Source: Prevotella sp. (GTDB lineage: Bacteria; Bacteroidota; Bacteroidia; Bacteroidales; Bacteroidaceae). Taken from it: DNA of 61,194 nucleotides. Under the pieces are notes generated by a model, which saw only the letters and a list, made by a program, of their open reading frames with translations, ran no database searches and was not told where the DNA came from. The stretch lies in NCBI GenBank assembly GCA_017476785.1, contig JAFUZD010000118.1:1-61194 (forward strand). Direction: 5' to 3'. Shown here in pieces: positions 18,102 to 26,789 of the stretch (the stretch's first letter is position 1; the number at the start of each line of letters is the position of its first letter). The translations under genes were made by a program, and so were the position numbers.

Positions 18102-18871
18102 TTCTGCTGCCCTGCTTGCTGGGGCACGCTCACCAGCGGCGGCTGTTGCTGGGGCTGCTGTGGAGTGCCCGTGTCGTCGAGTCCCTGCATCCGCGCCTCA
18201 TTGGTCTGTGCGGCCTGATAGTAGTCGCGCACGTAGGGGTCGTTCTTGAACTTAGCCGTAGCTTTCGACATAATGTCCTCAATCTGCGGGGTCAGGATGG
18301 GATAGCGATAGGCACTGGTAATCATCATAAAGACACCCGGGCCGAGCACATTGTCAAAGTTGTCTACGATAAACGTCGTCACCAACTTGTCTTCCTCGCG
18401 GGCTATACGCGCTGCCTCTACCGACAGCTGGCGGTCTATCTCCTCCTCGTCGATACCCTCGAGAATCATCTGGTTCTGACGGTGGCCCAGCTCGTTCATC
18501 TCGTTCGACAGCTGGTTGTGGCGGTCAATGAACTGATAGAGCAGGTCGTTGAGCGGTGTACCGCTGACGCGCTGGCTGGCATCGTCGATATGGATGCTGA
18601 TGCTGCCGTCCTCCAGCACGATGGGCATAATGCTCTCGTCGTCCATATAGAGCGTGGCCATACGCACCGTGTCCAGCACGCCCACAAAGTGGAACTGTCC
18701 GTGCACCACGTCGCACGAGTCGATGTTTTTCAGCTCGCCCCCTTTGATGGTCTTCAGATAGAGTTTGCTGCCATCGAGCGACGATACCGACGACGAGCCC
18801 TGCACATTATACGATGCAGCGCACGAGGTGAAAGCGGCCACGACGGCCAACGCATATAGAATTTTGTTCAT
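18098..18871 (-). CDS. DUF4369 domain lipoprotein
   Basis: Exported protein of 257 aa with a lipoprotein signal (MNKILYALAVVAAFTSC) and an N-terminal beta-rich DUF4369 domain (about 35-130: KLYLKTIKGGELKNIDSC, FHFVGVLD, ADDESIMPIVLEDG-type strands). A helical middle follows and the tail is rich in Gln and Pro (GTPQQPQQQPP). Such proteins often precede thioredoxin-like domains in Bacteroidetes, but none is seen here. It is first gene of the run ending in plsC. Role unknown. Confidence 0.82.
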   Translation of the reverse strand: MNKILYALAVVAAFTSCAASYNVQGSSSVSSLDGSKLYLKTIKGGELKNIDSCDVVHGQFHFVGVLDTVRMATLYMDDESIMPIVLEDGSISIHIDDASQRVSGTPLNDLLYQFIDRHNQLSNEMNELGHRQNQMILEGIDEEEIDRQLSVEAARIAREEDKLVTTFIVDNFDNVLGPGVFMMITSAYRYPILTPQIEDIMSKATAKFKNDPYVRDYYQAAQTNEARMQGLDDTGTPQQPQQQPPLVSVPQQAGQQK

Positions 18872-18906
18872 ACTCTTTCAGTTTAGAGTTTTTCTTTTTC
18901 AATGCA

Positions 18907-18936
18907 CAAATGTACAACGATATATTGAACTACAAA
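18907..18936 (-). promoter_or_regulatory. Promoter of the DUF4369-pyrC-plsC run
   Basis: On the minus strand: TTTG (18936-18933), 18 bases, TACATTTG (18914-18907), about 36 bases before the start codon. Confidence 0.6.
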
Positions 18937-18973
18937 AAAAAATTTGCGCAATTTAAAACATTTGCGCAAACTT

Positions 18974-19375
18974 TTATAGTTTTTTTGCCTCTTTTTCCAA
19001 TTCTGCACTGATTCTGCTGCTTGTATAGAGTTGCAAGATGGCTGCAACAAGCAGTGCCACCACCCAGTTGTTATGTACATATTTGGCATACAGCCACTGG
19101 TCCAGATGCAGAAAATTACCGCTGTTGGCCAGCATCAGCAGCGCACACGCCAAGAGTAGCACGTCGCTGATGATCACCATCCGCCGCAACCGTCGGACGG
19201 CCGGATTGCGCCCCTCGTAACGTTGGCGCAGCTGCATTGCCACGAACAGCAGTGCTCCTATGCCGAACACATAGGCCGCCCACGGCTGCAACAGCACCAT
19301 TGCGATGCTCCCTATTACCATTGCCAGCCCGCCGAGGGCCATCACACGGCTCTCGGTCTTAGTCAACTGCCTCAT
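18974..19375 (-). CDS. Small membrane protein of unknown function
   Basis: Protein of 133 aa with four predicted membrane helices: two near the N-terminus (LGGLAMVIGSIAMVLL; YVFGIGALLFVAM), one at about 67-85 and one at about 104-120, then a charged tail. It overlaps the ftsB-like gene by 17 bases, so the two are translated together. The position beside a divisome-like protein is conserved in related genomes as far as I recall, but no function is known to me. Confidence 0.75.
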   Translation of the reverse strand: MRQLTKTESRVMALGGLAMVIGSIAMVLLQPWAAYVFGIGALLFVAMQLRQRYEGRNPAVRRLRRMVIISDVLLLACALLMLANSGNFLHLDQWLYAKYVHNNWVVALLVAAILQLYTSSRISAELEKEAKKL

Positions 19376-19715
19376 CCTCTGGAGCCTCCTCTACCGGTTG
19401 TTCGTCGCGCAGCACGAAGATATCCTCGTTGTCTGTCTTCATAAAGTAGCGCTCGCGTGCAATTTTCTCGATGGCCTTAGGGTCGGTGTCCAGCCGGTGC
19501 AGCTCGGCTTGGTTGCGCTCGTGCTGGCGAGTGTAGCGTTCTATCTCGCTCTGCAGCTCACTGATGCGGTGCTTGTTGCGATAGTGATTCCACACACTGT
19601 TCTCGTCAACGAATCCCACCACCACGACGCCCACCGCGATGACGATGATATATTTCAGGGGTTTGAAGTGCCTTACGGCCTGCCATCCCCGTTTCATCCG
19701 TTCCTTTATTTCCAT
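19359..19715 (-). CDS. Septum formation initiator family protein (FtsB/DivIC-like)
   Basis: Bitopic division protein of 118 aa: short cytoplasmic N-terminus, one membrane helix (about 20-38, YIIVIAVGVVVVGFV), then a periplasmic coiled coil (about 48-80) ending in the FtsB/DivIC-type motif DPKAIEKIARERYFMKTDNE. In other bacteria this protein forms a complex with FtsL and FtsQ at the septum. The tail is acidic. A complete promoter lies just upstream. Confidence 0.88.
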   Translation of the reverse strand: MEIKERMKRGWQAVRHFKPLKYIIVIAVGVVVVGFVDENSVWNHYRNKHRISELQSEIERYTRQHERNQAELHRLDTDPKAIEKIARERYFMKTDNEDIFVLRDEQPVEEAPEDEAVD

Positions 19716-19740
19716 TGTCTTACTTTCTCTTCGAGTTCTG

Positions 19741-19772
19741 CAAAGATAGGTAATTATTTCATTACTGCCAAA
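19741..19772 (-). promoter_or_regulatory. Promoter of the ftsB-like gene
   Basis: Minus strand: TTTG (19772-19769), 20 bases, TATCTTTG (19748-19741), about 26 bases before the start codon. Confidence 0.7.
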
Positions 19773-19876
19773 TTTTTGCCGATGGTTTCATCAAAAAGAG
19801 GCGACAGAGAGGGCAATCCAAATCTTGCTTGCGCCACGGAAACGGGTTGGGAACCAATGCGTGCAGCCCAAAGTAT

Positions 19877-20290
19877 TCAGGGCTCAGACGGCGCGGGCGG
19901 TTGCCCGCCAGCCCGCTCGCGGCTGCGGAGACGCGAACGGGTGACACGGACGGCGACGAGACTGACCCCGAGAATGCGGGCAATGGTTTCGTCGTCGCAG
20001 TGCTGGTCGTCTTGCAGAATAAGGAAAACGGTCTGCCGTGCGGTAAGACTGTCATAGCGCTGTTCCCACAGATGGTACTGACAGGGCCGCAACAGGGCGA
20101 AATAGTCGGCCAGACACTGCAAGTCGGCTCCCGTAGCCTCACGGATACACTCGCCCCGGCGCAACTGGTCGTAGAGCTTGGTGCCTATGTGCAGCTGGGC
20201 AGAGAGTTGTTGCTTCAGGCGTTTCATCTGCTGGCCGTCGCTTTCAGCATAGTCGGCCGATGGCACAGTTTGGTTTTTAGGTCTTTTCAT
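19877..20290 (-). CDS. Helix-turn-helix protein of unknown function
   Basis: Basic protein of 137 aa. The C-terminal part (about 85-125: LTARQTVFLILQDDQHCDDETIARILGVSLVAVRVTRSRLRSR) reads as a sigma-70 region 4 or LuxR-like helix-turn-helix, so DNA binding is likely. ATG 20290 is preferred over the frame start at 20371 because a TATCTTTG box (20325-20318) lies between them. The tail is Pro- and Arg-rich. It is divergent from the outer-membrane barrel gene across a 326-base gap. Target unknown. Confidence 0.7.
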   Translation of the reverse strand: MKRPKNQTVPSADYAESDGQQMKRLKQQLSAQLHIGTKLYDQLRRGECIREATGADLQCLADYFALLRPCQYHLWEQRYDSLTARQTVFLILQDDQHCDDETIARILGVSLVAVRVTRSRLRSRERAGGQPPAPSEP

Positions 20291-20552
20291 TTTTGGCAAT
20301 CGTTCAGTTTTGTTGTGCAAAGATAACGTTCTCCGCCCATATCTCCCTGCACTGCTAACATCTTCCAACAATTATTAAGCAATAGGAAAAAACGGACTGC
20401 AAAAAAGTGTTCAATAGTTTTAAATGGGCATCGGCCGATTGTTACAAAAGAGCGGTTTTTGAGAACAGAGCGTATCCGTAAGGCATTTATTTACAAGATA
20501 TTGCAGCGGAGCAAGTTGTAACATTGAATCTAAAACTTTGTGAAAAGCAGAC

Positions 20553-20581
20553 TTTGCTTACAAGAAGAAGGATTAACTTTG
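20553..20581 (+). promoter_or_regulatory. Promoter of the outer-membrane barrel gene
   Basis: TTTG at 20553-20556 and TAACTTTG at 20574-20581, spaced 17 bases (slightly short). The gap 20291-20616 also holds the -7 box for the divergent HTH gene (20325-20318); the rest is AT-rich without a visible gene. Confidence 0.6.
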
Positions 20582-20616
20582 CGGCGCAAAAAACAGAAAC
20601 CCCAAAATCACGACAA

Positions 20617-22839
20617 ATGGAAATGAACGCAAGAAGTCTTCTGCTGGTCGCAATGCTGCTGACCGCCACTGCCACACAGGCACAGGACTGCCCCACCGAC
20701 AGCACCACAACAGCGCAGGACAGCATCACGTGGGATGCGCAGCTCGACGGCATCGAAGTGAAAGCGCAGCGGCAACTGGTGAAGACCGATGACGACCGCA
20801 TCAGCTACGACGTGGCAGCCGACGAAGAGGCGCGCACGCTGACGGTGATGGATATGCTGCGCCGCATACCGATGGTGACGGTAGATGCTGAGGACAACAT
20901 CAGTGTCAGAGGCAACAGCCAGTTTCGCATCTACAAGAACGGGCGGCCCGATGCCAGCCTGAGCAAGAATGCCAAACAGATTCTCAAGACGATGCCGGCC
21001 ACAATGGTGCGCCGCATCGAAGTGATTACCGAACCCGGCGCACGTGAGGATGCCGAAGGTGTGGGAGCCATCATCAACCTCGTAATGGCTGACGGCAGCC
21101 GCATCGGCGGCATCACAGGCTCGCTGACGGGCTCCTACAACACGCTGCACCACACCAATGCCAGCACCTTCCTGATGGCGCAGCTGGGACGCGCCGTCAT
21201 ATCGGTAGACTATGGCTACGGCGGAATGTCGCACCACGAGACGCACTCGACATACAATCAGGAGCGCCGCTATGACAACGGGCACCGGCTCACCTCGCAC
21301 TCGGACGGCACCAGCCCCGGCCATATCCACTATGCCGACGTCAATGCCAGCTACGACATCGACTCACTCAACCTGCTCTCTGCCTCGCTCAGCGGCTACT
21401 TCTACCGGCTGAACGTGCAGGGCGACATCCACGCCGAAATGACCGACGACGAGGGGACAATGCGCTACGGCTACGACCGCCACTACTGGATGCCGGGCTA
21501 CCAGCACCACTCGTGGGACGGCCGGATGGACTTCCAGCACAAGACGCAACGGGAGGGCGAGCTGATGACGCTCTCGTATATGCTCAGCCTGACGCGCCAA
21601 CACACGGAGAGCGAGGACTCGTTCAGTCAGTTGGTGAACGTTCCCTTCGGCTACACGGCCTCGTATGAAGACAAATATGAGCACTTCACCGAGCACACGG
21701 TGCAGGCCGACTGGGTGCGCCCGCTCAGCAAGTGCCACCGCATAGAGACAGGAGCCAAATACATCTACCGGACCAACAACAGCCAGACGAGGCAGGACTT
21801 CGACGAGGCACCGCGCTACCCGTCGACCCAGAGCGACTTCCGTCACACCACGCAGATAGCCGCCCTCTATGCCGACTACCATCTGAAGCTCGGTGCATTA
21901 TCGGCACGTGCTGGGCTGCGCTACGAGCACTGCTACATCAGCGGTCACTATCCCGACGCACGCGGCACCGACTTTGAGCGGCAGCTGAACGACTGGGTAC
22001 CTCAGCTGAGCCTAAAGTATCAGCTGGCCGAGGCCCATTCGCTGAAACTGGGCTACACGGCTTCCATCACCCGACCGGGCATCCAGTATCTCAATCCGGC
22101 CGTCGTCATCTCGCCCACCATCATCGAGCAGGGCAACGCCCGCTTGGAGAGTGCCCGTCACCACCGACTCACGCTCACCTATTTATATATAGGTCCGCAC
22201 CTGACGCTCCAAGTGGTGCCCGCCTTCACGGCCTTCAACGGCGGTATCGGACAAGTGAGCACGGTCGAGGACGACGTGGTGCACTCCTCGTATGGCAACA
22301 TCGAACGGTTGCGCCGCTGGCAGCTGGAGGCCTATGCCCAGTGGAAGCCGCTGGACGCGACGACCGTCGTCTTCAACGGGTTCATCCGTCACGACCGCCT
22401 CGGCAATCCCGACCTGCAACTGGAACAGAGCCACTGGTGCGGATTCTACTATGCCTCCGTCAGCCAGCAGCTGCCGCTGAAACTGCGTCTCTCGCTGAGT
22501 ATCTACGGCCAGACAGGGCGCGAACCCGACGGCGTGTATGGCTACGACCATCCGTGGAACTATCACACCATCGCCCTTCAACGCTCGTTCCTAAAGGACG
22601 ACCGGCTGACGCTACGCCTCTCAGCAGGCGTTCCTTTCAAGAAATACCGCCATTACGACTCAGCCGTCACACAGGGGCAATACACCGGCGAAAGCCACCA
22701 AACGCGGATGGGACGCAACATCCAGCTCGCCATCACCTACCGCTTTGGCTCGCTGAAGGCCAGCGTGAAGAAGGCAGAGCGTGCACTTGAGAACAACGAC
22801 ATAGTGGGCGGCATCAGCCGCGGCGGCCAGAAACCATAA
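20617..22839 (+). CDS. Outer-membrane beta-barrel protein, TonB-dependent receptor-like
   Basis: Protein of 740 aa with a signal peptide (ARSLLLVAMLLTATATQAQ), a plug domain (about 50-150: VMDMLRRIPMVTVDAEDNISVRGN, RRIEVITEPGAREDAEGVGAIINLV) and a long barrel with alternating aromatic strands. It lacks the N-terminal carboxypeptidase-like domain of its paralogue at 50618-53581. ATG 20617 is chosen since it follows the promoter and precedes the signal peptide. No SusD-like partner is adjacent, so the ligand is unknown and it may work alone. Confidence 0.88.
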   Translation: MEMNARSLLLVAMLLTATATQAQDCPTDSTTTAQDSITWDAQLDGIEVKAQRQLVKTDDDRISYDVAADEEARTLTVMDMLRRIPMVTVDAEDNISVRGNSQFRIYKNGRPDASLSKNAKQILKTMPATMVRRIEVITEPGAREDAEGVGAIINLVMADGSRIGGITGSLTGSYNTLHHTNASTFLMAQLGRAVISVDYGYGGMSHHETHSTYNQERRYDNGHRLTSHSDGTSPGHIHYADVNASYDIDSLNLLSASLSGYFYRLNVQGDIHAEMTDDEGTMRYGYDRHYWMPGYQHHSWDGRMDFQHKTQREGELMTLSYMLSLTRQHTESEDSFSQLVNVPFGYTASYEDKYEHFTEHTVQADWVRPLSKCHRIETGAKYIYRTNNSQTRQDFDEAPRYPSTQSDFRHTTQIAALYADYHLKLGALSARAGLRYEHCYISGHYPDARGTDFERQLNDWVPQLSLKYQLAEAHSLKLGYTASITRPGIQYLNPAVVISPTIIEQGNARLESARHHRLTLTYLYIGPHLTLQVVPAFTAFNGGIGQVSTVEDDVVHSSYGNIERLRRWQLEAYAQWKPLDATTVVFNGFIRHDRLGNPDLQLEQSHWCGFYYASVSQQLPLKLRLSLSIYGQTGREPDGVYGYDHPWNYHTIALQRSFLKDDRLTLRLSAGVPFKKYRHYDSAVTQGQYTGESHQTRMGRNIQLAITYRFGSLKASVKKAERALENNDIVGGISRGGQKP

Positions 22840-23030
22840 GCACCGGCGACGATCCACATTCTCCGTACTCTCTATCGTTATCGTCGCCTCGGGCATCGTC
22901 ACGCTCCATAACGGAGTTGACGATGTCCGTTTACCTATGGCTGGCGCACACACTCAACACAGCACCGACGAAAGAAGAAAGCAAAACGGGGAAAGAACGA
23001 GAACAGAGAGAAACATCAGAGCTGGAAAAG

Positions 23031-23061
23031 TTGGTTTTGTGAAAGATTATGCCTATCTTTG
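23031..23061 (+). promoter_or_regulatory. Promoter of the superoxide dismutase gene
   Basis: TTGG at 23031-23034, 19 bases, TATCTTTG at 23054-23061, about 37 bases before the ATG. The gap 22840-23098 also holds a weak hairpin (GGCGACGAT 22845-22853 with ATCGTCGCC 22880-22888). Confidence 0.6.
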
Positions 23062-23098
23062 CCATCAGATTTACTCACCCCAAAACCATCATAACGAT

Positions 23099-23695
23099 AT
23101 GGCAAACAGAAAATTTGAATTGATGGCGCTGCCCTATGCAGAGGATGCGCTGGAGCCCGTCATCAGCAAGGAGACCATCCGACTGCACCACGGAAAGCAT
23201 CTGCTGACCTACGTCAACAACCTCAATGCGCTGCTCGAGGGCACGCCGCTCGAGGCACTGCCACTGTGCGACATCGCCAAACAGGCAGAGGGCGGCATCC
23301 TGAATAACGCCGGACAGACACTGAACCACGAACTATATTTCGGCCAGTTTACCGCCCCGAAAGCCGACAATCGCCCGACGGGGCACCTTGCCGAGGCCAT
23401 TGCAAGAGACTTCGGCTCGTTCGAGGCATTCCAAGAAGAGTTTCAGAAGAAAGGTACCACGCTCTTCGGCTCCGGCTGGGTGTGGCTGTCTGCCACGGCT
23501 GACAGAGCGCTCGTCATCACACAGGAGCCCAACGCAGCCAATCCGGTGCAGCACGGTCTGACACCACTGCTGACCTTCGACGTATGGGAGCACGCCTATT
23601 ACTTGGACTATCAGAACCGCCGCGCAGACCATCTGGCCGCCCTCTGGTCCATCATCAACTGGCAAGTAGTGGAACAGCGGTATGCAGCAATTTAA
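23099..23695 (+). CDS. sodB: Superoxide dismutase, iron/manganese type
   Basis: Cytoplasmic enzyme, 198 aa, turning superoxide into oxygen and peroxide. Metal ligands fit the family: His in the LHHGKH helix, His in the NHELYFGQF segment, and Asp/His in DVWEHAYYLDY. GSGWVWL is also diagnostic. Bacteroidales enzymes of this type can use Fe or Mn. ATG 23099 is chosen because homologues start close to it and the promoter lies within the longer open frame. It is convergent with the foreign-looking cassette that follows. Confidence 0.96.
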   Translation: MANRKFELMALPYAEDALEPVISKETIRLHHGKHLLTYVNNLNALLEGTPLEALPLCDIAKQAEGGILNNAGQTLNHELYFGQFTAPKADNRPTGHLAEAIARDFGSFEAFQEEFQKKGTTLFGSGWVWLSATADRALVITQEPNAANPVQHGLTPLLTFDVWEHAYYLDYQNRRADHLAALWSIINWQVVEQRYAAI

Positions 23696-23770
23696 ACAAT
23701 TAGGAAAGAAGTAAACTCATTGTAGGCCAGCCCCATTGGATGCTGATATAATTCTGAAAGAATCCAGATG

Positions 23771-24520
23771 TTACGGCGCAAGTAATCCTTCATATTCCAC
23801 TTCTATCTTCGCCTTGTACGACTTGATGCCCAGAATGTCTTGCAATGACCAGTGGCAATGCTCATATAGGTTATGGATGGCATAGACCAAATGCAGGTTC
23901 TCGGTCTTGTCACGCGGCATCAGCTCGTCCCAATTCCCGATGCTGTCATCCAGATAGAGCACTTGGTTTTCTGAATCATACGTGTCGGGCGTGTCAGTAA
24001 CCTGAGCGTTGTATTGGAGACGGAACGGTATGCTGATGCTATTGGCATAGAAGCCGCCGTATGTTGTTGATGCCATCACGTCGAAAAGTGCTTCCTGCAT
24101 ATCCTCGTTCTGTTCCCATTCCTCGAAAGTCATATCCTCTACCCATAGCGTTCCCTCCACGTAGATGCTCTGATTCTGCCCGCGCTCCTTGGCCGTCTCA
24201 TACGTCTCAATGGTCTGGCGGCGCATTTCGCATAGCGCTGTTTTCAGACGCTCGTTGGCCGCCTCAAGCCGTGTGATATTCTCAGCAGTCCACTCAAAGC
24301 GGTCGCGCATCAGGCACCAGCGATCCTGCTTCAGGTCGTTGATGCATTCCGCGGCAAAATAGAGGATGTCTTCACGGCAATACTCCTTATAGATTTTCGC
24401 CATCCGCCTGTCTACTTGACGGACATTTTCGACAGGCTTGGCCACCAGCAGCCGTAACTCATCCAAACGCTTCATCCATTTCTGTGGGCCACTCTGTCTT
24501 CTTTTCGTACCCTTTCTCAT
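23771..24520 (-). CDS. Unknown 249-aa protein, last gene of the AAA+ cassette
   Basis: Not recognised. The N-terminus is very basic (RKGTKRRQSGPQKW). A helical region follows (about 45-115, with RFEWTAENITRLEAANERL), then a beta-rich acidic part. The C-terminal segment NLHLVYAIHNLYEHCHWSLQDILG holds two His residues and looks like a conserved helix pair. It starts 4 bases after the ATPase stop, so it is probably translated with it. Its base composition is between the AT-rich cassette and the GC-rich chromosome. No signal peptide or membrane helix is seen. Confidence 0.75.
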   Translation of the reverse strand: MRKGTKRRQSGPQKWMKRLDELRLLVAKPVENVRQVDRRMAKIYKEYCREDILYFAAECINDLKQDRWCLMRDRFEWTAENITRLEAANERLKTALCEMRRQTIETYETAKERGQNQSIYVEGTLWVEDMTFEEWEQNEDMQEALFDVMASTTYGGFYANSISIPFRLQYNAQVTDTPDTYDSENQVLYLDDSIGNWDELMPRDKTENLHLVYAIHNLYEHCHWSLQDILGIKSYKAKIEVEYEGLLAP

Positions 24521-24524
24521 ATTT

Positions 24525-25658
24525 TTATATGCTGCTTTCTTTTTCGATGTTGTTTGTAATTGTAGGAGGGAAGTCCGAAGTCTTTAATTCCTGCAAAGCA
24601 TCAGCAGAAGGATTACTTATTTGTATAACTCTACGTGCGTGCCTCATAATCATTTCCTCAAACACATTCCTAATAAATCTCCCATTCCCAAATTGCCATT
24701 CTTTATGCTTTACGATCTTTTCCAAAGATTCGGATAATATGGTTCTGGCGTGCTCCGAGAAGAAATAGGATTCCTTTTTACACATAGTTTCCATTATTCT
24801 CATCAACTCATCAGGGCTATAGTCATCAAACTCTATAAACGTGTTAAAACGAGATTTTAAACCGGGATTTGACTCAAAGAACTTTTCCATAGGCTCCGTA
24901 TACCCAGCAACAATAACGACAAGGTCATCTCTGTAATCCTCGAGTGCCTTGGTTAACTCTGTTAAGCACTCACGTCCATACGAATCCGAATGGTCATTTT
25001 CTGTTATGCTATATGCTTCATCAATGAATAAGACTCCGCCTTTTGCATTCTCTATAACAGCTTTTACTTTATGTGCAGTCTGCCCCTGATAGCCAGCAAT
25101 TAGGTCTGTACGTGAGACTTCTGTGAAATGCCCTTTTGAAAGTAGGCCTATTTGCTTGTAGATTCTTCCTATGATTCTTGCAACAGTGGTCTTACCTGTT
25201 CCCGGATTCCCAGTGAAGGCGAGGTGCAATGTGCTTTTGGGGGAGGAAAGGCCCACTTGCTTCCTAAGTAACTGAACTTTCTGGAATGCAATCAAATCAA
25301 GAACTTTTTCTTTTACCTTTTTTAGGCCAATGAGTTCGTTCAGTTCGGACAGTAGTTCCTCCAAACTTTTCTCTTCTTGAACAGCTTCATTGGTTGTAGG
25401 ACCCTTACACAAATCTATTAGCCGTTTGTGGCCGTAATATCTGATTAAAGAGTCTTTCATTTCAACAGCAAGGGGAATTGTCCTTCTGTCTTTAGCGGCG
25501 GATATTTCGAACAGTATGTTGCATAGTTTTATTGCCGATTGGTCACTGTCGAGTATTATTTCCTGCACGCATCGTTGAATCACGCCATTACCATCTATGG
25601 CATCATCAAGTTTAATCGCATTGTTTAGGAGCATTTGCTCATATTTATTGTAATTCAT
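24525..25658 (-). CDS. AAA+ ATPase, CbxX/CfqX (SpoVK, EccA)-like
   Basis: ATPase of 377 aa. After a helical N-terminal region (1-100) comes the linker ELIGLKKVKEKV and one AAA+ module: Walker A GNPGTGKTT (150-158), Walker B VLFIDEA (209-215) and NPGLKSRF with the likely arginine finger (264-271). The layout matches CbxX/CfqX proteins such as rubisco activase CbbX, SpoVK and the ESX factor EccA, which remodel partner proteins. ATG 25658 overlaps the stop of the upstream coiled-coil gene (ATGA), so the two are coupled and the coiled-coil protein is the likely partner. AT-rich, unlike the flanking genes. Confidence 0.9.
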   Translation of the reverse strand: MNYNKYEQMLLNNAIKLDDAIDGNGVIQRCVQEIILDSDQSAIKLCNILFEISAAKDRRTIPLAVEMKDSLIRYYGHKRLIDLCKGPTTNEAVQEEKSLEELLSELNELIGLKKVKEKVLDLIAFQKVQLLRKQVGLSSPKSTLHLAFTGNPGTGKTTVARIIGRIYKQIGLLSKGHFTEVSRTDLIAGYQGQTAHKVKAVIENAKGGVLFIDEAYSITENDHSDSYGRECLTELTKALEDYRDDLVVIVAGYTEPMEKFFESNPGLKSRFNTFIEFDDYSPDELMRIMETMCKKESYFFSEHARTILSESLEKIVKHKEWQFGNGRFIRNVFEEMIMRHARRVIQISNPSADALQELKTSDFPPTITNNIEKESSI

Positions 25659-26788
25659 AAGATACCCAATAGGTTCATAATAATGTATGCAATTAATAAT
25701 GATATGGAGCATCCAGAGAGGATGTAGGCAATTGTTGTTCGCCTTTTCATAATGTCGTAGTTGCTTGCCATTTTTTCGGCCAAATTCTCTGTCGAATCCA
25801 CAATGTCCTGTTTCACTTTATTTATCTCTCCATCGAACCACTCCAATTTTTGTATATGAGAGATTATTGCTCCCTTATGGTGCTCTACAGATTCCCATAT
25901 CTTGTCTATTTCAGGAAGGTGTTTGTAATCCTCTATTACTTTTTGGAAATCTTGAAGAGAAGACAAATCTTTACCAATAACAGATGTCGTTTCCTCTGTC
26001 TTGTTGATGAATGTGCCTAATTGGGCATTAAGACTTGAAAGTCCATCTTTTTGCTTTGCCAAATCCTGCCACATCTCGTCAATATCACTCAGGTGGGAAT
26101 ATCCTTCGAGCACTGTACGGTATGCCTGTAGAGATTTAATCTCATTGTCAATTGTTGATAAGGCTTGATTGCAGGTGGATATATAGTTGTCTGTTTGGGA
26201 TTGTAAGACAGACATATTTTCTCTTTGGGTATTTATGTCGTCCCATATTAGGTCTATGTCATTAAGATGAACTATTGATGCTAATTTGTTTTTATGTTGC
26301 TGCAATGAGATAATGTCGGCAACAATTGCCTTCATCTCATTCTCAATGGATAGGGGTGCCTTTTTAAGCTTTTCTACGTCCTCTTTTAAAACAGTTACAA
26401 TTGAGGCAGTTTTTACTAATCCTTCTATTGTACGATTTATATCCTTTTGTGCAGTTAGTGCTTCTCCGCTTGCTTTCTCAGCTGCTTCAACAGACGACAG
26501 GATACCAGAGATATATTCGGTGTCTAACGAGTCAAAAGCAGAATATACTTCCCTAAATTCTTTGACGATTTTTCTAAGGCTGTCATTAACAGAAATAAGC
26601 CTGTCTTGAACTTTTCCTATGAAGTTGTTCATCTCTGACCCCGTGACTTTGTGGTCGCCCCACCCAAACAGCCCGCCGTCAACCTCAACTCTTTCAAATG
26701 CTGGATTTGAAGGCAATTTATTGGAAAAACTTTGTATGTGCGCCTTTGCTTTATCAAAATTGTGTTTCTTAATTAACGACCTATCCAT
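25655..26788 (-). CDS. Tail-anchored coiled-coil protein with three 58-residue repeats
   Basis: Not a family I recognise. Of 377 residues, about 50-150 are long helix. Three repeats start exactly 58 residues apart at 161, 219 and 277 (SLQ..., then H-L-x-D/E-I-D-x-I/M-W-x-D/S). One membrane helix lies at the very C-terminus (about 351-375). The N-terminal part has a FGWGDHKVTG segment (41-50). The layout suggests a membrane-anchored rod with a cytoplasmic head. It starts one base after the HNH-membrane gene stop and overlaps the ATPase start by 4 bases. Confidence 0.82.
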   Translation of the reverse strand: MDRSLIKKHNFDKAKAHIQSFSNKLPSNPAFERVEVDGGLFGWGDHKVTGSEMNNFIGKVQDRLISVNDSLRKIVKEFREVYSAFDSLDTEYISGILSSVEAAEKASGEALTAQKDINRTIEGLVKTASIVTVLKEDVEKLKKAPLSIENEMKAIVADIISLQQHKNKLASIVHLNDIDLIWDDINTQRENMSVLQSQTDNYISTCNQALSTIDNEIKSLQAYRTVLEGYSHLSDIDEMWQDLAKQKDGLSSLNAQLGTFINKTEETTSVIGKDLSSLQDFQKVIEDYKHLPEIDKIWESVEHHKGAIISHIQKLEWFDGEINKVKQDIVDSTENLAEKMASNYDIMKRRTTIAYILSGCSISLLIAYIIMNLLGIL

Positions 26789-26789
26789 A

